A DNA stretch of 64,000 nt from assembly GCA_019426215.1 (NCBI GenBank), contig CM033405.1:6797001-6861000 (forward strand). Direction: 5' to 3'. The translations under genes and the position numbers were made by a program. Below are positions 55,997 to 64,000 of this stretch, piece by piece; position 1 is the first letter of the stretch; the number at the start of each line of letters is the position of its first letter. The notes beneath the pieces were generated by a model, which saw nothing but the letters and a program-made list of their open reading frames with translations, was not told the origin of the DNA and ran no database searches. Source of the DNA: Buddleja alternifolia (Eukaryota > Streptophyta > Magnoliopsida > Lamiales > Scrophulariaceae).

Positions 55997-58900
55997 TTAC
56001 ACCATATCAAAAGCGCATTGGAAAATGTATTGTGCCAATTTGCAACGTACTTCATCAAGTTGCTCTATAGAGTAAGTGACGTATTGCCAATCAGGAAAGT
56101 ACTGCACGATAGAGATTGAAAACCCAACAAAGGTTTAATAACTTATAAAGGGAAATTAGAATTTGATGATGAGTATTAATTAGGATTATATATGCATACC
56201 GTTGGTGGGATTGTAGATTCTCCGTGGCTAATAATATCCTTCATGAATTTCATAATGAAGAAGCCACAATCTTTGTCGTTTAACTGCATGGGGCACTACA
56301 AAATTGAAATAAAAAATTGTATGAGAACAATAACGTTTATACGAATAATCTCTTGAAAATATAAAATTACTCTAACCTTTATACAAGTCCATTTACAGGC
56401 CATGTTTTTGGATTTGACCTTTTGGGTGTTACAATTTGCACGAGACATCAACACAACACTGTTAAAAACATCAAAAAATAAGGAAAGATGTCAATATCAA
56501 GCAAATATATGTGAAATCTAGGAAGATATACACACTTTAAAATTAATATTAAATATAATGGATACATTGATTGAATGAAAAACTTACTGATTGATTGTTT
56601 CTTTCATATCACGCCGGTTTTTCGGACCACCGTGCAAAGAATCCAGATAATAAATGATCTCTTTAATTGGATCAATCACAAGCAACACCCAATGTCCCCT
56701 AAAAAATATTCAAAAGATAACTTCAAAATTAGTTTTGCGTACGTAACAAATTTTACAAAATAAAGTTGGGTGTTTAGTAGCTCACCTGGTGTTGTAAGGT
56801 GCAATAAACAACTTCCCATCTGCGCAATCTTTCATGGCATTTGCTATATATTGCGCTTGTGAAATACGCTGAGAGGGATTAAGACCTGCTCCCGCAGCTA
56901 TAGTATGTGGGCTAAGGAACCCAAAATTATTTGCTTTCTCTTCGGGGACCATGTACTTAGCCCACAAACACCTAAATTGAGCATAAAATAAATTTGAGCA
57001 ACGAAAATAAACATAGTTCAAATTAATGCAGTAAAATAATTTAAAAACTTACTTTTTTTTAATTCATATTTAAAAACTTACTTGATGTAAACTGAAATGA
57101 TAGAGACCCCTATCTGTTCTTTGCACAAAAAATGACAGATCTCCTCCCGCCCAAGAAACTCTTGATAGGGTTCTTCGCTATTATAGATTGCCTCGGGAAT
57201 GTCTATAGCGACCAGTTGTTCAATAGGCATTATTTGCAGGTACCTTCAAGAGTTACAAGTGGCTGAGGGCGTTGATCAGCTGTTACAATGTCTGCTGCTC
57301 TGTCATCTTGACGTGAAGGGTTGGCCACTGGAGGTGTTCGTTTGACAGCTAAGTGCTTCGTCATGTCTGATTTATGTTTTCCAACTGATGATTTGGATTT
57401 TCCAAGAGACTATTTAAGCAAAGAAAACAAACGTGAATGTAACAAACCAAAGTATATTTAGTAACCTTAAACAATTGTTATAGTTTATTAATGGCTAGAT
57501 ATTAATAATTACGTACCGATGCATCATAGACAGTGACATGACTCTTAGGCCGAGCAACAATGTATCCCATAGCTTCAGAAACTGTGAACACTCCTTCATC
57601 AGCGAGAGGGACTGGTAGGGGTGCAATATCTTCAATTGCAATGTCAATCATCACTTTCACAAGGTGGGTGGGTAATGGACGTGTATGCAGCGTTCTATCA
57701 TCTGATCGATTGTACATTTGTCCTTTAGCCACCAAACGATAAGACGGTGTTGAAAGTGCTAATTGGCATGGCGCCACAACCTACATATATAAAATATATA
57801 TATATATATATACCATTATATTAGAAAATTGTGTGTGTTTTAGAGAATTGCAAGTCATATGATCACTTAATAATTTCATATCATTACCTGAGGAAGGTTC
57901 TTAACTGGATTTGGGCAGCTATCTTTCAAAGAAACCGCCTCATCTTCATGTGGCTGCTGCGACCCAGATGCCTTATGCTCGTCAAACTCGCGTCGCAATG
58001 AGGATAGTGATGCAGTGAGCATGTGCACCATGTTTTTCAAGTTATCAATCTCCTCATCTTTAGAAGGCTTTGAATCAGTAAAATAGTTTTTTTTGATACC
58101 CCAAAGCCTACACCCCTAACGCGACCCGAATGCTCCTTCTTTTTAAGAGCTTTAGCCAATATATCATTTCGGGTCCTCTCGCTTCCACTATGGCTACCCT
58201 CCTGTGATAAGCACTCTTGTAATAATACATTTAAAAATTAGTGAACTTTGCTCTTTTAAAAAAAATTCAAAAAAAAAACATACAACACATGATATAGCTA
58301 AAATTGCAAATAACTCACAATTTCATGCGCTACTCATTTAACATTGACATTATCAATGTTATGCTGGCTGTCAGAATGTGCAATCCTCCACACGAGTGCT
58401 CGTGTCACGTCTGAGGGGTCTGACCCAGCTTCCTTTCTTTTTTCCATCTATATTGTGATTAAATATATATATATATATTAACAAGGAATTTTTATTAGAA
58501 AACTTGTAATGATTCACTGGTAAACGAACTACATACCTCAATTTGCTCCAGTTGAGCATATCCAACACGTGATTTCCTATAGGGATATTCAGGGTCCTTT
58601 GCTCTTTCCTGATTGTCCCTACGTAATTGTTGTTCATTACATAATCAAAGCATTAGTCAATGTTCATATAAACGCAATATGCAACAAATGAAATCGTAAA
58701 TTAAAATAATTACCAGGAAAGGTTCACTTTTCCGTATATGTAAAAATGATGTCCAATCTTCTTGAGGTATATTATATTTTTGGGGTGGGCTATAATTAAT
58801 GTTCCCATTATCATCCTCTACCCACACTCTGCTCAAGAAGCTCCTGAAGTTTCGCGCTAGCTTTCCAGCTTCGGCTAAAACAAATTTTTGTCTACTTTCT

Positions 58901-59290
58901 TCAATATCAAAGGCCAACTATGAAAAACAAACAACAAAGTATATATGAAATTATAATTTTGAGAAAATTGAATAAACAAAAAATACATTAACCAATTAAT
59001 TAGAAACATGATAATAACCAACTTACAGCTATTTCATTCCAAATTGCTGATTTTGTTGCTTCCGAGACGTGTCGCCAATCACTGATGGTAATCGACACCC
59101 TATCACGAGCTATGACTCCAATGTAACCAACAAATGTTTATTTATTTGGGTCAATTGGTTGGCCATTCTGATTCCAGCCGATTGGTAGCTTTAAGCCTTT
59201 ACTTTTGACATTTATAACTTTTTTCATTGCCGCGATACCTCTACGTATCTCATTTTCAACACGTTTGTTTGACGCAGCCCCAGAATCCAT
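55997..59290 (-). pseudogene. En/Spm-type transposase-ULP1 protease gene, with in-frame stop
   Basis: This is the second CACTA gene, multi-exon on the minus strand. The N-terminal part (59027-59290, 58714-58917, about 58530-58620) has the plant transposase (Ptta/En/Spm) signature: VGYIGVIARDRVSITISDW and WTSFLHIRKSEPFL. The C-terminal part is a C48 protease: 56786-56971, then 56588-56698 with His in GHWVLLVIDP and Asp in IIYYLDSLHGG, then 56200-56295 with Gln and Cys in CPMQLNDKDCGFFIMKFM, then 55997-56101 ending TAA. Middle exons (about 57080-58210) encode linkers. A TAA at 59138-59140 breaks the first exon in frame. The 58714/58620 junction needs an extra base, and a stop also lies near 58333. 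It is probably dead, though recently. Confidence 0.75.
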
Positions 59291-59639
59291 CGACCTACAG
59301 AAGCCAAAAATACAGAATTTAGATTCATATACCAAATATATAGTACCAAGTAACGCCACCATTATTTTAGAAAAAATTCGGTAAAGTAACGACGCAAATC
59401 TTTTTACCAAGTTCTCGACTTAATCTTCCCCCAAAATTGCAAACAACAAAACCAATTCATCAATTATTTCACAAAACCAATCAAATTTCACAAAACCATA
59501 AATGCATTAACCGATGTCAACAAAACAACACATATTGATCCAATCACCATACATAATCAAAATACATATCAACAAACAGGCTATACTCATGATATGAATT
59601 CAAATAATAATACTCGTTATCATATAGAGAGAGCGAGAG

Positions 59640-59745
59640 AGAAGAAGCTTACAGTGGTGGTGGTGGTGGAGGGGGCGGTGGTGGTCGTAGAGGAGGAGGA
59701 GAGAGCGACTGTGGTTGTGGCGGTGGTGGTGGTGGCCCCGGTATA
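59640..59745 (+). repeat. (GGT)n simple repeat
   Basis: GGTGGTGGTGGTGGAGGGGG-type repeat beside GAGAGAGAGCGAGAG. The glycine/valine- and threonine-rich frames on either strand are low-complexity artefacts. Confidence 0.85.
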
Positions 59746-59922
59746 CAATATCGACCTACAAAAGCCAAAAATACAGAAGTTAGTTTCATATAGCAACAAC
59801 ATAATTTTTCAATTCATAAACTAACAAGAGACGCCCTGACTCATACACTAACAAGTGCTTATATGAAGAAAAGTTTAGGAAATAAGTATATCATATAATT
59901 ATCACATAAGTTGAAATACCTT

Positions 59923-62900
59923 TCATCGTTTTCTTTTTGTCGTTGACTTAGTAGTCTTTTGCTTCCCCCCAGTACGACCCTTTTGTTTAGTACATCGACG
60001 AACAGATGGATTAATCCTTATCCCCTCTTGGTGATCTTTTCGCATATACAATTCATCATCACTGATATCCAAGTCACCATCACTATCAGTGGCTTGTGAA
60101 TCACCTAAGATAGGATTTTCTCCATCATCATCACTATATGAACTATCATCCTCAATACAAGTATTTTTGTTTGCCGATAAAAGAATTGACCACCTCTTAT
60201 CAAAAGGATCGGTGACAAAAAACACTTGCGTAGCTTGTGATGCCAAAATGAAAGGTTCATCTTTGTAACCCACCCTCTCAAGGTCAACTCGAGTAAAACC
60301 TATTTCACTATTATCGACACCATTTTTATTGTCAGCCAACCTACACCCAAATACAGGCACCCGAAATCAACTATAATCCAGCTCCCATATATGTTCAATC
60401 ACCCCATAATATGATAAATGAGCATAGATAGGGTTATTATCTCTCGCACTTGAGATATGAATTGCTTGAGCTACAAGACTCACCCCACTATTCTGCATTG
60501 TACTTTGTTCATCTTGGTCTTTTGTATAGAATGTGCGACCATTTATACGATAACCTGAATGACAAAATACAAGTTTGCCCGGTCCCATAGACAACCGTGC
60601 CAATTTTTCTGAAACTGAAAGTGGATTCTCATTCTGTTTCTCGTGAATATGCTTTCGGAACCAATCAGAGAAACTCTTATTATGCTCTCTTGAAATCCAA
60701 CTCTCATTTTTATTTGGATTTAATCTCCTAAGTTGATCCTTGTGCTCTTGAACATATTGCTCAACCTCATTAGTGTTGTGGAGCACATATAGGTGTGCCT
60801 GATCCCTTTGTGTGCAAGGAACACTAACTAATTGCTTTCCAAGTACGCTTTCTCCTTCTGTTCCCCCTCCCACAACACGAGACTTTGGAAGCTCTGAAAC
60901 GTTAGAATCTTTCAGATATTCTGTGCAAAATGTAATCGCTTCATCAACTATGTACCGTTCAACAATGCAACCTTCCGGTCGACTACGATTTTTCACGTAG
61001 CCTTTTAATACCTTCATATAACGCTCAGTCGGATACATAGATCTCATAAAAGCCGGTCCACATAGTTGTGTCTCTCTAACCAAGTGAATAGGTAGGTGAG
61101 TCATTATATCAAAAAACGCTAGTGGAAAATACATCTCAAGCTCGCACAAAGTGATGGTAATTTGTTTCTGAAGTGCAGGCAATTGTTCAGGATTAAACAC
61201 CTTGCTCCACATTGCTTTGTAGAAGAAACATAATGAGGTTATAGTTTCTCTCACTTTTTTTGGCAAAATGGCCCGTATAGCAATTGGTAGCAAATGATCC
61301 ATGATCACATGATAATCGTGAGTCTTCATGTGTTGTAGCTTCAAGTCCTTCATTGATACAAGACTGCTAAGAAACTCACATAATGTAATTTTTTCTTTCC
61401 TGGATAGAGTGTGAGCAGCTGGAGGCAAATAAGTACGTTTTCCCTTATTTGTTGGTGCCAATTTTTCTCTTATCTTCATTTCAACCAAGTCTAACCCTGC
61501 CTTTACGCCATCTTTTGTCTTTCCGGGCACATTTAGAAGTGTACCAATGACACTATCAAATACATTTTTCTCAATATGCATAATATCAAGAAAATATCTA
61601 ACATGTAAAGACGTCCAATACGGCAACTCAAAGAAAATTGACCTTTTTTTCCACCCAGTTTTTGCAAGCCCACCTGCAAAAGTCTTTCCAAATTTAACCT
61701 CCAAGTCTTTTATATTCTCAAAAACTTCTTCACCAGTCAAGCACTTAGGAGCTCGGCCTTATTCTATATTCCCATTGAAAGTTTTTTTCCACCGACGATA
61801 TCTATGGTTTCGATTTAGCCATCTCTGATGCCCTTGGAATGCATATTTCTGAGAATGTGTCAATCGATATTGATCTGTACTCTTGACACATATGGGGCAT
61901 CCATATTGGCCATGTACACCATATCCCTCGAGGTTTGCTCTTGCCGGAAAATCATTGATTGTTCCAAATAACATGACTCTGAGATTGAAATTTTCTTCTC
62001 TGAATCCGTCATATACTTGAACACCGATCTCCCACAACACCTTCAAATCCTCAATTAAAGGAGCCAAGTAGACATCTATATCATTTCCAGGTTGTTTCGG
62101 CCCAGAAATGAGTATAGGCATCATTATATGTTCTCGCTTCATGCATCGCGATGGTGGGAGGTTGTAGATCATCAAAATCACCGGCCATGTACTATGTGAA
62201 CTACTTTGCAAGCCATGAGGGTTCATGCCATCTGTAGCCAATACAAGGCGAAGGTTTCTTGATTCTTCACCAAATTCAGGGAAATCATCATCGATCTTTT
62301 TCCATTGAGGAGAATCTGAGGGGTGTCGAATCTTGTCATCTTCAATCCTTTCTTCAAGCCTTCTATCAGCATGCCATGTCAAGTCCTTGGCCAACTCTTT
62401 ACTACTGTACATACGCTTAAATCGTGGTATTATGGGCAAATATCACATGGTTTTGACAGGAGCAGATCCATTCTTCTTGTACCGCGAGGTGCCACATTTC
62501 GGACAAACCTTCGATGATGCATAGTCAGTTCTAAACAATATGCAATTATTGAGACAAGCATGTATCCTCTCATATCCCATGCCAATTGAGGTTAACATCT
62601 TCTTAGCCTCAGACGTACAATTAGGTAACACATTATCCTCGGGTAGCATGGTTTTTAATAGATCAAGTAAGTCTATGAAACTCTTATCACTCCACCCATT
62701 GTTGGCTTTTAACTGGTAGAGGTTTAAGACTGCTTTCAATCCTATGAATTTACTACCACTATACAGTGGTATCTTTGAATCACTTGTCAAATTGTCAAAC
62801 ATCTTGAGACAATTTCGCAAATCCTCCTCAATCACATTTGTCATCTCCTCCAAACGATCAGGCTCATAATCATTCATGTCCAAATCCCGTGATCGATATG

Positions 62901-63159
62901 ATGTACCACCCAAATCATCTGAGGTGACACTGCTATCATCGTGTCTTGTCCAACGTGTGTAGCTTTTATCAATTCCATTACACACCAAATGATCTTCTAA
63001 TCCACGTGGACTAATTCTCTTTCCAAAACAACAACGTAAACACGGGCAACTGATTCTAGTCCGATCTGATGCCTGCTCAATCGCAAAATTGATGAATTCT
63101 TTCACCCCTTTCTCATATTGCTCCGACATACGATCCACTAATATCCAACTTCGATCCAT
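59923..63159 (-). pseudogene. CACTA TNP2-type transposase, three in-frame stops
   Basis: TNP2 is the transposase that binds and cuts CACTA ends. One frame of 1079 codons runs from ATG 63159 to the TAG at 59923-59925-side end with no frameshift. It is interrupted by TGA 62443-62445, TAA 61759-61761 and TGA 60367-60369. Domains: transposase-associated zinc domain (residues 1-75, SCPCLRCCFGK), TNP2 core (LVLATDGMNPHGLQ, MLFGTINDFPARANLEGYG, GCPIC), DUF4218-like (THDYHVIMDHLLPIAIRAIL, YPTERYMKVLKGYVKNR, EGCIVERYIVDEAITFC), DUF4216-like (GRTFYTKD, IWELDYS, FRVPVFGC) and an acidic/basic tail. The absence of frameshifts means decay is recent. All three stops fit C-to-T or G-to-A changes. Confidence 0.92.
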
Positions 63160-64000
63160 CTTGATTCTGAATTAATTAAATTAAACAATTTTAATATCAC
63201 TTCATAGTTGAATTAATTAAATAATTTTTATTTTAATTTATTTCCCATTATTCTAGAAAAAATTCGGCAGAGTAACGACACAAATTTTTTTACCAAGTTC
63301 TCGACTTAATCTTCCCCCGGGTGGGTTGCAACCAACAAAATTCGGATCTTACGATCAACTAAAATTCAATTTTGATACATCCATCTTGATTCTTAATTAA
63401 TTAAATTAAATAATTTTAACATCAGTTCAGTTGAATTAATTAAATTATTTTAATTTTAATTTATTTCCCATTATCCTCGAAAAAATTCGGCAGAGTAACA
63501 ACGCAAAAATTTCTACCAAGTTCTCAACTTAATCTTCCCCCAAACTTGCAACCGACAAAATTCGCATCTTTCAACCACAACAAACCCAACATTCTAATCT
63601 TTCACCCACAACAAACCCAAAATGTCGATCTCACTACACGAAAATATTGATCACCAGTTGGATCACATAAAGCAACATATTTCAAGCAAATTCAAATATT
63701 GATCACCAGTTGGATCATATAAATCACATAAAACTAAAACTAAAGCATCATTTTATAAATATTGATCACCAGTTGGATCACATAAAGCATCATATTTTCA
63801 AAAATTTGACAGAGTAACAACGCACAAATTTCTACCAAGTTCTCGACTTAATCTTCCCCCAAAATTGCAACCCAACAAAACCAATCCATCAATTCGTTCA
63901 CAAAACCAATCAAACTTCACAAAACCATGGATGCATTAAACAATGTCAACCAAAAAAATAGAACAAAAATCCAATCATAATACCAACATATCATAGCATA
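63160..64000. repeat. Upstream region with repeated blocks
   Basis: A block of about 65 bp (AAAATTCGGCAGAGTAAC...TTCTCGACTTAATCTTCCCC) occurs at about 63253, 63480 and 63800, and once more at 59373 next to the second gene. A second word, ATTGATCACCAGTTGGATCA, occurs at about 63645, 63698 and 63758. The copy at 59373-59530 extends 150 bp, so both genes may share a duplicated leader or promoter. Confidence 0.7.

Larger units (their letters stand above)
55489..64000 (-). mobile_element. CACTA (En/Spm) element, right end beyond window
   Basis: The left end starts CACTACTACAGAAATGACC, followed by subterminal repeats. Inside, on the minus strand, are a TNP2-type transposase (59923-63159) and a second gene combining a Ptta/En/Spm-type transposase region with a ULP1-like protease (55997-59290). 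Both carry in-frame stops. No matching right terminus is seen before 64000. Confidence 0.85.

Noticed and set aside
59594..59824. Valine- and threonine-rich small proteins on both strands
   Set aside because: They are translations of a (GGT)n simple repeat.

Overview
This is nuclear DNA of a flowering plant, most likely a eudicot. It has AT-rich intergenic sequence, GT-AG introns, Ty1/copia elements primed by initiator tRNA-Met, Mutator (MULE), CACTA and hAT elements, FBD-type F-box and ankyrin genes, and CCCTAAA-like tracts. An asterid host is only a guess. No prokaryotic genes, CRISPR arrays, rRNA genes or functional tRNA genes were found.

The backbone is one large host gene on the minus strand (14694-52496). 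Exon 1 (52121-52496) encodes a domain resembling the copia Gag N-terminus, and a second Gag-like exon lies at 44576-44797. Ankyrin-repeat exons follow at 40748-41167 + 30458-30727, 20194-20241, and 19827-20015 + 14694-14946. Two of these exons are split by transposons with target duplications: a 10-kb CACTA-like element (30729-40747) and a young copia element (14947-19826). Splice phases agree across the ankyrin exons once the insertions and one missing base are allowed for. The gene therefore looks like a recently dismantled Gag-ankyrin gene. No 3' PGG/membrane exon was found down to position 1.

Layout: 1-3689, dead copia. 4476-5142, MITE. 5409-6900, orphan CACTA end and tandem duplication. 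7996-9601, F-box/FBD gene broken by a 5-bp duplication. 9602-14098, non-coding sequence ending in another orphan CACTA end. 14947-19826, young copia with four in-frame stops. 20344-30104, an apparently complete MULE with two convergent genes, a FAR1/MULE transposase and a 950-residue ULP1-like (C48) protease. 30729-40747, CACTA-like element with tRNA-like repeats, a hAT MITE, a Mutator-type MITE and a minisatellite. 41505-44288, internally deleted copia. 45613-51232, several MITEs and a small LTR element. 52878-53090, hairpin repeats. 55489 to the right edge, a CACTA element with a TNP2 transposase (three in-frame stops) and an En/Spm-type transposase/ULP1 gene (at least one in-frame stop).

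The most notable points are the Gag-ankyrin gene, the two-gene MULE with its protease in the position MuDR uses for mudrB, the independent presence of C48 proteases in two unrelated DNA transposon classes, and a probable assembly artefact at 36374-37612.
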